A DNA stretch of 64,000 nt, taken from assembly GCF_004843725.1 (NCBI RefSeq), contig NZ_CP039451.1, forward strand, positions 3,354,001-3,418,000. The letters run 5' to 3'. Both the position numbers and the translations under genes were made by a program. A model generated the notes under the pieces. That model searched no databases and was not told the DNA's origin. It was given only the letters and a program-made list of their open reading frames with translations. Shown one piece after another: positions 54,289 through 62,096 of this stretch. The DNA comes from Psychroserpens sp. NJDZ02. GTDB lineage: Bacteria > Bacteroidota > Bacteroidia > Flavobacteriales > Flavobacteriaceae. How positions within the stretch are numbered: position 1 is the stretch's first letter; each line of letters starts with the position of its first letter.

Positions 54289-55119
54289 ATGATACGAATA
54301 GGAGAATTTAATACACTCGGAATTTTAAGAGATACAGAACCTGGATTATTTTTAGGTGATGCAGATGGTAATGAAGTTTTATTACCTAATAGATATGTTC
54401 CAGAACAGTTTGAAATTGGTGATGAATTAGAGGTGTTTGTTTATTTAGATAATGACGAACGTATTATCGCTACAACTACAGAGCCGTTTATAATTAATGG
54501 AGAGTTTGCGGTATTACGTTGTAATGAAGTTTCTAAATTTGGAGCTTTTTTAGACTTTGGATTGGTAAAAGAATTGTTTTGCCCGTTTAAAGAGCAAGCA
54601 TTTCCAATGAAAAAAGGGGGCTGGTATTTAGTACGTTGTTATTTAGATGATGTCACGGAGCGTTTGGTTGCTTCTAGTAAAACCAATCAATTTTTAGATA
54701 ATAAAGAATTAACTGTTGCGCAATTTGACCAAGTAGATATTATTGTGTCGCATCCAAGTGATTTAGGGATGAATGTTATTGTAAATAATATACATACAGG
54801 ATTGATTTATAAGGATAGCATTTTTCAAGACTTAAGTGTTGGAGATAAGTTAAAAGGTATTATTAAAAAGGTAAGACCAGGAAATAAGTTAGATATCGGT
54901 TTAGGAGAAATAGGCTATAGAAATATCGAGCCTAATGCAGATAAAATTATGCAAGAATTAACGGATAACAATGGGTTTTTACCTGTGACAGATAAGTCTA
55001 GTCCGGAAAAAATTAAAGATCTTTTACAAATGAGTAAAAAAACATTTAAAAAGGCCATCGGTACACTTTACAAGCAAAAGCTTGTAGATCTAAAAGAGGA
55101 TGGAATTTATCTAAAATAA
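54289..55119 (+). CDS. cvfB: CvfB-like S1 RNA-binding protein
   Basis: 276 residues. MIRIGEFNTLGILRDTEPGLFLGD and LLPNRYVPEQFEIGDELEVFVYLD form the first S1-like domain, followed by two further OB/S1 modules (AVLRCNEVSKFGAFLDFG and VNNIHTGLIYKDSIFQDLSVGDKLKGIIKKV) and a C-terminal winged helix (SPEKIKDLLQMSKKTFKKAIGTLYKQKLV). This is the CvfB/YitL architecture. CvfB binds RNA and affects virulence gene expression in Staphylococcus; the role in Bacteroidota is unknown. The start is fixed by the family N-terminus. Confidence 0.9.
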   Translation: MIRIGEFNTLGILRDTEPGLFLGDADGNEVLLPNRYVPEQFEIGDELEVFVYLDNDERIIATTTEPFIINGEFAVLRCNEVSKFGAFLDFGLVKELFCPFKEQAFPMKKGGWYLVRCYLDDVTERLVASSKTNQFLDNKELTVAQFDQVDIIVSHPSDLGMNVIVNNIHTGLIYKDSIFQDLSVGDKLKGIIKKVRPGNKLDIGLGEIGYRNIEPNADKIMQELTDNNGFLPVTDKSSPEKIKDLLQMSKKTFKKAIGTLYKQKLVDLKEDGIYLK

Positions 55120-55163
55120 ATTTTGCTATAGTAATACCGTAGATTTTTAATCTATAAAATAAA

Positions 55164-55200
55164 GGAAAGTAGTGTAGCTCAGGTTATACTACTTTTTTTG
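55164..55200 (+). terminator. Terminator of cvfB
   Basis: AAAGTAGTGTA (55166-55176) pairs with TATACTACTTT (55185-55195), with one wobble and an 8-base loop, followed by a T-run. Confidence 0.75.
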
Positions 55201-55253
55201 TATGATATAATGATTTTTGGGACAATGCTCTTAATTTGTTTTTGGTAATACCG

Positions 55254-55676
55254 TTAACAAGCAAGGTTAGAATTTGTTTTGTTTACATTTTTTGCGCATT
55301 CTATAGCATGGTATAGGTTGTCAAAACGACTAATTTCTATTTTTAAAAACAGTTTTTCCATTAAAGCGTTAAACCAACTATTCTCACTTCTAGTTACAAC
55401 AGCATAACCATTTAGTTGGCTGCCGTTAAGAAAATTAAGCCAATCGGAAGGCTTTACGGAGTATGTATTTACACGGTTAGAAATATAATAAATAGTGTTT
55501 GATGGGCCATAAAATTGTTTTATCGCGTCAACGACGTGCTGTGCTTCTTCCCAAGTATAGGTTACATTTTCATTAATTTCAGAAATAACAATTCCATCTA
55601 AAAAATAGAAATTACCAGAATCTGTAATGTGTATGTCTCTAATTTGGTTTGCAAGGGTTGAGTTGATGATTTTCAT
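55254..55676 (-). CDS. Small STAS-like protein of unknown function (copy 1)
   Basis: 140 residues, soluble, no signal peptide. The order is: beta strands (NFYFLDGIVISEINE), a helix (EEAQHVVDAIKQFYG), a conserved YYISNRVNTYSVKPSDW segment, a further strand (LNGYAVVTRSENSW) and a C-terminal helix (LYHAIECAKNVN). The mixed alpha/beta pattern resembles STAS/SpoIIAA-like domains, but no phosphorylatable Ser motif is evident. It is a paralogue of the gene at 55860-56303 and shares with it a conserved upstream element (55753-55772). The function is unknown. Confidence 0.7.
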   Translation of the reverse strand: MKIINSTLANQIRDIHITDSGNFYFLDGIVISEINENVTYTWEEAQHVVDAIKQFYGPSNTIYYISNRVNTYSVKPSDWLNFLNGSQLNGYAVVTRSENSWFNALMEKLFLKIEISRFDNLYHAIECAKNVNKTNSNLAC

Positions 55677-55752
55677 AAAGTAAATAGCTTTAAAGCTAAA
55701 TTAGTTAATATTCTATATTTTAATAGAATCGTGATTACATTTTAAATAGCTA

Positions 55753-55772
55753 ATCGACAAAAGATATGTTTT
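55753..55772 (-). promoter_or_regulatory. Upstream element shared by the two STAS-like genes (site 1)
   Basis: ATCGACAAAAGATATGTTTT (plus-strand reading) matches site 2 at 17 of 20 positions. On the coding strand it holds TATCTTTTG, a -7 box with a 3-base spacer. It is 77 bases upstream of the start codon at 55676. Confidence 0.55.
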
Positions 55773-55859
55773 ATCGTTTAAAATCATAAAAACTACCTAA
55801 AAGAGGTTAAGGCTCTTTATAGGTAGTAGGTAAGCAACTAATAAATAGATGCCTAGGAT

Positions 55860-56303
55860 TTATTTTTTAATCAAGCTATCAATTATATTTGATTTGTTTA
55901 CTATATAATTATTAACATATTTATAAGCTTTATCCAAATCATTAAAACTTGAGACTGGCATTTTACAGAATTGCTTTTCAATATCAATATTCATAGAGTC
56001 AAATTGTGAATAAGCGACAATACCATAGATACTTAAATTAGGAAGTAAATCAGTCTGCTTTTGATAGTCTAAAACTTCAACTGAGTATTTATTCACTCTA
56101 TTTGAGATATAACCGTAAGGCTTATTTTTTGTTTCGTAAAAATCGTATATTTTCTTTAAAAAATATTGTGAAGATTTGAGTGATGCATGCTCTCCTTCGT
56201 TAATTTGCATAACAGCTATGTTTTCAAAAAAATATAAATCACCCACAGGTAAATGGTATGTTTTTTCTACTTTCCTGAATATTTCAGAGTTTATTACTAA
56301 CAT
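55860..56303 (-). CDS. Small STAS-like protein of unknown function (copy 2)
   Basis: 147 residues from the ATG at 56303; an in-frame TTG at 56309 would add only two residues and breaks the alignment with copy 1 (both begin with a [KL][IV]INS segment). It shows the same layout: LYFFENIAVMQINEGE, a helix (LKKIYDFYET), YISNRVNKYSVEVLDY, IYGIVAYSQFDSMN and a C-terminal helix (LDKAYKYVNNYIV). It is more diverged at the C-terminus. Both copies are transcribed away from menB. The function is unknown. Confidence 0.7.
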   Translation of the reverse strand: MLVINSEIFRKVEKTYHLPVGDLYFFENIAVMQINEGEHASLKSSQYFLKKIYDFYETKNKPYGYISNRVNKYSVEVLDYQKQTDLLPNLSIYGIVAYSQFDSMNIDIEKQFCKMPVSSFNDLDKAYKYVNNYIVNKSNIIDSLIKK

Positions 56304-56309
56304 TGTCAA

Positions 56310-56601
56310 GGGATTAATTAATTATTAAGTGAAGGTACACTATGAAATAGGTGTGCAAGATTTAAGCTGTTTAATAAAATACTAAATCGTCAAAAGGTAT
56401 ATTTTTGAGCTAAAAATTAGTTGTACGAGGATAATTCTTACACTTATTAATTGTTATTGAGTCGTTTAGTGGTTTGTGACTGTGATTGTAAAAGTTTTTT
56501 TTAAAGATTTAAACAAAGTCATTCGAGAAATGAAAAAGTAAATATTAGAGTACAATATATTATTTGTGTATTTTTATAATCTCAATATTTAATGATATTT
56601 T
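56310..56601. other. 292-base divergent region upstream of menB
   Basis: It holds the promoter element of the leftward STAS-like gene (56386-56405) and an AT-rich menB leader. A possible menB -7 box is TATTATTTG (with a 3-base spacer). There is no ORF or obvious RNA structure. Confidence 0.4.
56386..56405 (-). promoter_or_regulatory. Upstream element shared by the two STAS-like genes (site 2)
   Basis: ATCGTCAAAAGGTATATTTT (plus-strand reading), 17 of 20 positions identical to site 1. On the coding strand it contains TACCTTTTG. It lies 83 bases upstream of the start codon at 56303. Confidence 0.55.
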
Positions 56602-57441
56602 ATGGAGGTTATAGATTGGCAAAAGGCCAAAGATTATGAAGATATTACATATAGTAAATGCAATGGTGTCGCGCGTATAGCATTTAATAGACCTAACGTT
56701 AGAAATGCATTTAGACCTAAAACAACTAAGGAGTTATATGATGCTTTTTATGATGCCGGAGAAGATACATCTATAGGTGTTGTTTTATTATCTGCAGAGG
56801 GACCATCTACTAAAGATGGCGTGTATAGTTTTTGCTCTGGTGGAGATCAAAAGGCCAGAGGTCATCAAGGTTATGTAGGAGAGGATGGTTACCATAGATT
56901 AAATATACTTGAGGTACAACGTCTAATTAGATTTATGCCTAAAGCAGTTATAGCAGTTGTCCCAGGTTGGGCAGTTGGTGGTGGACATAGTTTACATGTT
57001 GTTTGCGATTTAACTTTAGCAAGTAAAGAACATGCTATTTTTAAACAAACAGATGCCGATGTTACTAGTTTTGATGGTGGATATGGCTCTGCTTACTTAG
57101 CCAAAATGGTAGGTCAAAAAAGAGCTAGAGAAATCTTTTTCTTAGGAAGAAATTACTCTGCACAGGAAGCTTATGATATGGGAATGGTAAATGCTGTGAT
57201 ACCTCATGACGAGTTAGAAACGACTGCTTACCAATGGGCACAAGAGATTTTGGAGAAATCACCAACCTCTATAAAGATGTTAAAATTCGCTATGAATTTA
57301 ACCGACGATGGCATGGTTGGACAGCAAGTATTTGCTGGAGAAGCAACACGATTGGCTTATATGACAGACGAAGCTAAAGAGGGGAGAGATGCGTTTTTAG
57401 AAAAGCGTAAGCCTAACTTCCCAAAACAATGGATTCCATAA
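56602..57441 (+). CDS. menB: 1,4-dihydroxy-2-naphthoyl-CoA synthase
   Basis: 279 residues of the crotonase fold. RIAFNRPNVRNAFRPKTTKEL, VYSFCSGGDQKARG, VPGWAVGGGHSLHVVCDLTLASK and DVTSFDGGYGSAYLAKMVGQKRAREIFFLG are diagnostic of MenB, with the oxyanion-hole Gly and the catalytic Asp/Tyr positions present. It closes the naphthoquinone ring from succinylbenzoyl-CoA. It is 3 bases from menA, so the two are co-transcribed. Confidence 0.95.
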   Translation: MEVIDWQKAKDYEDITYSKCNGVARIAFNRPNVRNAFRPKTTKELYDAFYDAGEDTSIGVVLLSAEGPSTKDGVYSFCSGGDQKARGHQGYVGEDGYHRLNILEVQRLIRFMPKAVIAVVPGWAVGGGHSLHVVCDLTLASKEHAIFKQTDADVTSFDGGYGSAYLAKMVGQKRAREIFFLGRNYSAQEAYDMGMVNAVIPHDELETTAYQWAQEILEKSPTSIKMLKFAMNLTDDGMVGQQVFAGEATRLAYMTDEAKEGRDAFLEKRKPNFPKQWIP

Positions 57442-57444
57442 TAT

Positions 57445-58347
57445 ATGAAGAACGTTACCAAATGGTTGTCGGCAATGCGCTTACGTACATTGCCATTATC
57501 TATTTCTGGAATTATAGTGGCCGCTTGTTTAGCAAAATATAATGGTGTTTTTGATAGCGTAATATTAGTGTTTGCTATTTTAACAACGCTTAGTTATCAA
57601 ATACTGTCAAATTTGGCTAACGATTATGGAGACGGTGTAAAAGGGACGGATAACGACCAACGCATTGGACCTGTTCGTGCCTTGCAATCTGGTGCTATTA
57701 CGCACCAGGACATGTATAAAGCGATTAGAATAAATGTAATTATTAGTATTTTACTGACAGCTATATTGCTTTATGTATCTTTTAAAGCCGAGTATTTGTG
57801 GTTAGCGCTATTGTTTTTTGTGTTAGCGGGACTCTCTATTTATGCAGCTATAAAATATACCGTTGGTAACAATGCGTATGGTTATAAAGGTAAGGGCGAT
57901 ATTTTTGTCTTTGTTTTTTTTGGCTTAGTAAGTGTTTTAGGATGTTATGTCTTATTTGCAAAGCAAATAGATTTTATTGTCGTTTTACCAGCAATTGCTA
58001 TAGGTTTATTAAGTACAGCGGTACTTAACTTGAATAACATGAGGGATATTATATCTGATGTAACAGCAAACAAAATAACGTTGGCTGTAAAATTAGGAGC
58101 TGAAACCGCTAAAAAATATCATTATTTTTTAATTATTACAGCTATCGTATTATCGGTTTTATTTGGTGTTATTTACTATAAATCACCTTTAAATTTGATT
58201 TACTTTGTAGCTTACATTCCTTTAGGGTTACATTTAAAAAAGGTTAGATCGGTAACTAATCCTAAAGATTTTGACCCAGAATTAAAAAAGTTAGCATTAA
58301 CCACAGTATTGTTAAGTTTACTATTAGGTATCGGACATTTACTGTAA
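57445..58347 (+). CDS. menA: 1,4-dihydroxy-2-naphthoate polyprenyltransferase
   Basis: 300 residues, eight to nine membrane segments, UbiA superfamily. The first Asp-rich motif is NLANDYGDGVKGTDND and the second is LNNMRDIISD. RALQSGAIT is typical of MenA. It attaches the polyprenyl side chain to DHNA in the membrane. It is followed 13 bases later by an MBL-fold hydrolase gene in the same direction. Confidence 0.93.
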   Translation: MKNVTKWLSAMRLRTLPLSISGIIVAACLAKYNGVFDSVILVFAILTTLSYQILSNLANDYGDGVKGTDNDQRIGPVRALQSGAITHQDMYKAIRINVIISILLTAILLYVSFKAEYLWLALLFFVLAGLSIYAAIKYTVGNNAYGYKGKGDIFVFVFFGLVSVLGCYVLFAKQIDFIVVLPAIAIGLLSTAVLNLNNMRDIISDVTANKITLAVKLGAETAKKYHYFLIITAIVLSVLFGVIYYKSPLNLIYFVAYIPLGLHLKKVRSVTNPKDFDPELKKLALTTVLLSLLLGIGHLL

Positions 58348-58360
58348 TACATACATTTAC

Positions 58361-59038
58361 ATGAAAATCACTTTTTACGGTCACGCTTGTTTAGGTATTC
58401 AAATAGAGGATATACATATTTTAGTAGATCCATTTATTTCAGGAAACCCTAAAGCTGCTCACATAGATATTAATACTATTAAAGCAGATTATATATTGTT
58501 AACGCACGCACATCAAGATCATATTCTGGATGTGGAAGCTATCGCAAAACGCACAGAAGCCGTTATTGTGTCTAATTTTGAAATTGTAACTCATTTTCAG
58601 AATTTAGGTTTTGAAGGTCACCCAATGAATCACGGTGGGACTTGGGATTTTGATTTTGGACGTTTAAAATATGTCAATGCGATACACACCTCTTCTTTTC
58701 CGGATGGTAGTTACGGTGGACAACCGGGAGGTTTTGTTCTTGAAGGGGAGCATAAAAACATTTATATAGCAGGAGATACAGCGTTAACTTTTGATATGAA
58801 GTTGATCCCGATGCAAACCCAATTGGATTTGGCTATTTTACCTATCGGAGATAATTTTACAATGGGAATTAATGATGCAATCATCGCTAGTGATTTTGTA
58901 GCATGCGATAAAATTTTAGGATATCATTTTGATACGTTTGGTTATATCGAAATTGATCATGAAGCAGGTAAGCGTAAGTTTTTTGAAAAAGACAAAGACC
59001 TAATGCTTTTAGAAATTGGAGAGAGTTTAGAGCTGTAA
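58361..59038 (+). CDS. Metal-dependent hydrolase, UPF0173 family
   Basis: 225 residues of metallo-beta-lactamase fold. HACLGIQIEDIHILVDPFISGNP, the HAHQDH metal motif, NHGGTWDFDFG, FVLEGEHKNIYIAGDTA and ILPIGDNFTMG are typical of UPF0173/UlaG-like enzymes. All metal ligands are present. The substrate is unknown. It lies in the menB-menA operon but there is no evidence that it acts in menaquinone synthesis. Confidence 0.88.
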   Translation: MKITFYGHACLGIQIEDIHILVDPFISGNPKAAHIDINTIKADYILLTHAHQDHILDVEAIAKRTEAVIVSNFEIVTHFQNLGFEGHPMNHGGTWDFDFGRLKYVNAIHTSSFPDGSYGGQPGGFVLEGEHKNIYIAGDTALTFDMKLIPMQTQLDLAILPIGDNFTMGINDAIIASDFVACDKILGYHFDTFGYIEIDHEAGKRKFFEKDKDLMLLEIGESLEL

Positions 59039-59041
59039 TAG

Positions 59042-59833
59042 CTATCTAACCTGGCTTTTCATAACTTTACGGTGTAAAATCTTAGGAAAGAAGCGTTTCA
59101 AATACACGCCCAAAATTTCCTTTTTCCCAATATAGGCTTCAAATTTTTCTTTTTGAATAACTGTTAACATGCGGTCACAAAACTCGGCAATAGATAAGCC
59201 ATTTCCTGTTGCTAGATCTTGACTGTTTTGCAAACTACCATCACCAATTAGTGCGTTTTTAGCAATATTTGTATTTACAAATCCAGGACAAATAAGTGTT
59301 ACGCTTATATTGTCTTTTTCATGTTCCATACGTAGCGCATCAAAAAAACCGTGTAAAGCATGTTTTGCTCCGCAATAACCTGAACGGTAGGGCGAACTAA
59401 ATTTACCCATCAAACTAGTAACAACTGCGTAATGTCCAATGTTGTTTTTTATAAAATGAGGTAATAAGGCTTTACTTAAAGCTACGGTCCCTAAGTAATC
59501 CACTTCCATTAATTTTTTATCTACGCTAATATCTGTGTCTATTATTAATGAGCGCTGACTAATACCTCCATTATTAATTAAAAGATCAATTTTACCAAAG
59601 TGTTTTATAGCTTGTGTTACAACGGGTTTCATGTGGTCGTAATCTGCCAAATCAAAGGGTAATACCGCTACATTATCAGGGTTTGGGCAAGCTTGTTTTA
59701 TTTGGTTTAAAGTGGTTTCATTTCTTGAAGAAATTATTAATTGACACTCTAATTTAGACAAGGCTAATACTAATCCTTTTCCAATTCCGCTAGAAGCGCC
59801 AGTAATCCAAACTACTTTATTTTTAAACGTCAT
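59042..59833 (-). CDS. Short-chain dehydrogenase/reductase
   Basis: 263 residues of the classical SDR fold. It has the cofactor loop TGASSGIGKG, NNGGISQRS, catalytic Ser in VVTSLMGKFSSPYRSGYCGAKHAL with the YxxxK pair (YCGAK), and PGFVNTNI. Basic residues after the nucleotide motif (ISSRNE) suggest NADP(H). The substrate is unknown. It is convergent with the MBL gene (3-base gap) and divergent from menC. Confidence 0.87.
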   Translation of the reverse strand: MTFKNKVVWITGASSGIGKGLVLALSKLECQLIISSRNETTLNQIKQACPNPDNVAVLPFDLADYDHMKPVVTQAIKHFGKIDLLINNGGISQRSLIIDTDISVDKKLMEVDYLGTVALSKALLPHFIKNNIGHYAVVTSLMGKFSSPYRSGYCGAKHALHGFFDALRMEHEKDNISVTLICPGFVNTNIAKNALIGDGSLQNSQDLATGNGLSIAEFCDRMLTVIQKEKFEAYIGKKEILGVYLKRFFPKILHRKVMKSQVR

Positions 59834-59874
59834 GTAATCGTTGATTTTTAGGTGAATTTACAAAAATATTTAAG

Positions 59875-59882
59875 TATTTTTG
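59875..59882 (+). promoter_or_regulatory. -7 promoter element of menC
   Basis: TATTTTTG, an exact TAnnTTTG match 8 bases before ATG 59891, so the upstream in-frame GTG (59852) is not the start. Confidence 0.6.
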
Positions 59883-59890
59883 ATTTCATT

Positions 59891-60925
59891 ATGAAAGTAA
59901 CCTATCGCAAACATATTTTAGAATTTAAAAGACCTAGTGGTACCTCGCGTGGTATTTTAAAAACTAAGGAAACTTGGTTTTTAATTATCGAACATGATGG
60001 TAAACGTGGTATTGGAGAATGTGGTATTTTAAGAGGCTTGAGCGTAGATGATCGCCCTGATTACGAAACGCAATTACAAGATACATGTAAAGAAATTGAA
60101 AAAGGATTGCCGTATTTGTATGCTAAAAATGGAGAATTTCCAAGTATTCAAATAGGATTAGAAATGGCTTTTAAAAGTTTAGAGAGTCAAGATCCTTTTG
60201 TTTTATTTCCTTCTGAATTTACTGCTGGCAGAGCTTCAATAGCTATTAATGGTTTGATATGGATGGGCGATCAGGCTTTTATGAAACAACAGATTGAAGA
60301 TAAAATAGCGTCGGGATTTAGTTGCATAAAATTAAAAATCGGAGCCATAGATTTTCAAACGGAGCTAGATATTTTAAAGGGTATCAGGCGTAATTTCAGC
60401 GAAAGCGATATAGAACTACGTGTGGATGCCAATGGTGCGTTTAAACCTTCTGAAGCTTTAGAAAAACTAAAACAGTTATCAGATTTTAATTTACACTCTA
60501 TTGAACAACCAATTAAAGCAGGTCAATTTACAGACATGGCGAAACTTTGTGAGCAAACACCTTTGGACATTGCTTTAGACGAAGAGTTGATTGGTGTCTT
60601 TGATGATGTTAAGAAGTTGGATTTACTACAAGCTATTAATCCGCAATACATTATTTTAAAGCCTAGTTTTATTGGCGGTTTTAAAGGGAGTGATACTTGG
60701 GTTAACTTGGCTGAAAAACAAAATATAGGGTGGTGGATTACCAGTGCTTTGGAGAGTAATGTCGGGCTTAATGCTATAGCACAATATACGTACACAAAAA
60801 ACAGTAATTTACCACAAGGTTTAGGGACAGGAAGCCTTTTTACTAATAATATTACAGCGCCTTTACAAGTAGAAAAAGGGACATTACAATACGATACAAA
60901 TACTAATTGGGACTTTAAATTTTAG
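59891..60925 (+). CDS. menC: o-Succinylbenzoate synthase
   Basis: 344 residues from the ATG at 59891 (MKVTYRKHILEFKRPSG). Enolase superfamily: an N-terminal capping domain, then a barrel with KLKIGAIDF carrying the catalytic Lys, metal ligands in RVDANGAF, IEQPI and ALDEEL, and the second Lys in ILKPSFIGG. It dehydrates SHCHC to o-succinylbenzoate. It lies 3 bases before the CPBP protease gene, which separates it from menE. Confidence 0.93.
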   Translation: MKVTYRKHILEFKRPSGTSRGILKTKETWFLIIEHDGKRGIGECGILRGLSVDDRPDYETQLQDTCKEIEKGLPYLYAKNGEFPSIQIGLEMAFKSLESQDPFVLFPSEFTAGRASIAINGLIWMGDQAFMKQQIEDKIASGFSCIKLKIGAIDFQTELDILKGIRRNFSESDIELRVDANGAFKPSEALEKLKQLSDFNLHSIEQPIKAGQFTDMAKLCEQTPLDIALDEELIGVFDDVKKLDLLQAINPQYIILKPSFIGGFKGSDTWVNLAEKQNIGWWITSALESNVGLNAIAQYTYTKNSNLPQGLGTGSLFTNNITAPLQVEKGTLQYDTNTNWDFKF

Positions 60926-60928
60926 ATT

Positions 60929-62092
60929 ATGGATTTTATAAAACAAGCATTTACTGTTAAGCATGAATTTTGGCGTTACCTAGTGGGGTCTTTAATTATT
61001 GCTGTTTTTGCAATGCTTGGACAAATACCGTTTACTATTGCGGCAATAGTGAAACATATTGGAAATGGCGGTTCTGCTTATGATATAGATGAGTCTAAAT
61101 TAATGACCATTTTAGAACCAAATTTAAACTTGTTTTTATTATTACTCTCTTTTGCTTTTGGTTTTGTAGGGTTGATTATTGTTGTTAAAAATTTGCACAA
61201 ACAGTCTTTGTTATCTGTTACTACAGCAAGGCCTAAAATAGATTGGAAGCGTGTGCTGTTTTCTTTTTTGTTTTGGGGTGTAATATCTTCAGGAATGGTA
61301 CTTATTGATTATTATGGTTCGCCAGAGAATTATGTGTGGAATTTTGAGCTAAACCGTTTTCTGATTTTAGTGGTAATCGCAGTGTTATTAGTGCCAATAC
61401 AAACAAGCTTAGAAGAGTATATTTTTCGAGGGTATTTAATGCAAGGTTTTGGAACGGTAACAACTAGTAAGCAGTTCCCTTTTGGATTTATTTTTACAAT
61501 ATTATCTATTCCTATATGTTCTCAAATTATTATGATTAATAATTTTAATGCAGAGGAAGGATTAGGATTGGCTGCGATTGTCATTGGAGTGGGCGCATTG
61601 ATTTTTGAATTTTTAAAAAAGAGAAATGCTTTTGAGTCCGAATTCAATAAAAACTTAGTGGCATCTTTAAGAAGAAAATGGGTGCCATTATTGATAACCT
61701 CAGTGATTTTTGGAGGGATGCATGTTTTTAATCCAGAAGTTGGTAAATTAGGGTATGGTGTCATGGTGTACTACATTGGAACAGGATTATTTCTAGGTGT
61801 TTTAACATTAATGGATGATGGAATGGAGTTATCTCTAGGATTTCATGCCGCCAATAATCTGTTTGGAGCCTTATTGGTTACTGCAGATTGGACGGTTTTA
61901 CAAACACACTCCGTTTTTAAAGATATATCAGAGCCTGAAGCAGGTTTTGGAGATATTATTATCCCTGTATTTGTTGTATTCCCTATATTGTTATTCATTT
62001 TTGCTAAAGTTTATAAATGGACCAATTGGAAAGAAAAATTATTTGGAAATATAGAAGCACCAGTGATTGATGATAATTCAACTTTAGACTAA
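60929..62092 (+). CDS. CPBP family intramembrane metalloprotease
   Basis: 387 residues with about eight membrane segments. The CPBP (CAAX protease and bacteriocin-processing) motifs are complete: EEYIFRGYL (Glu-Glu and Arg), FGGMHVFNPE (FxxxH-like) and FHAANNLFGALL (His/Asn). An approximately 45-residue loop rich in charged residues (LKKRNAFESEFNKNLVASLRRKW) splits the conserved core between the EE and FxxxH motifs. The substrate is unknown. It sits 3 bases after menC and 4 bases before menE, so it is co-transcribed with the men genes. Confidence 0.88.
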   Translation: MDFIKQAFTVKHEFWRYLVGSLIIAVFAMLGQIPFTIAAIVKHIGNGGSAYDIDESKLMTILEPNLNLFLLLLSFAFGFVGLIIVVKNLHKQSLLSVTTARPKIDWKRVLFSFLFWGVISSGMVLIDYYGSPENYVWNFELNRFLILVVIAVLLVPIQTSLEEYIFRGYLMQGFGTVTTSKQFPFGFIFTILSIPICSQIIMINNFNAEEGLGLAAIVIGVGALIFEFLKKRNAFESEFNKNLVASLRRKWVPLLITSVIFGGMHVFNPEVGKLGYGVMVYYIGTGLFLGVLTLMDDGMELSLGFHAANNLFGALLVTADWTVLQTHSVFKDISEPEAGFGDIIIPVFVVFPILLFIFAKVYKWTNWKEKLFGNIEAPVIDDNSTLD

Positions 62093-62096
62093 AGAT

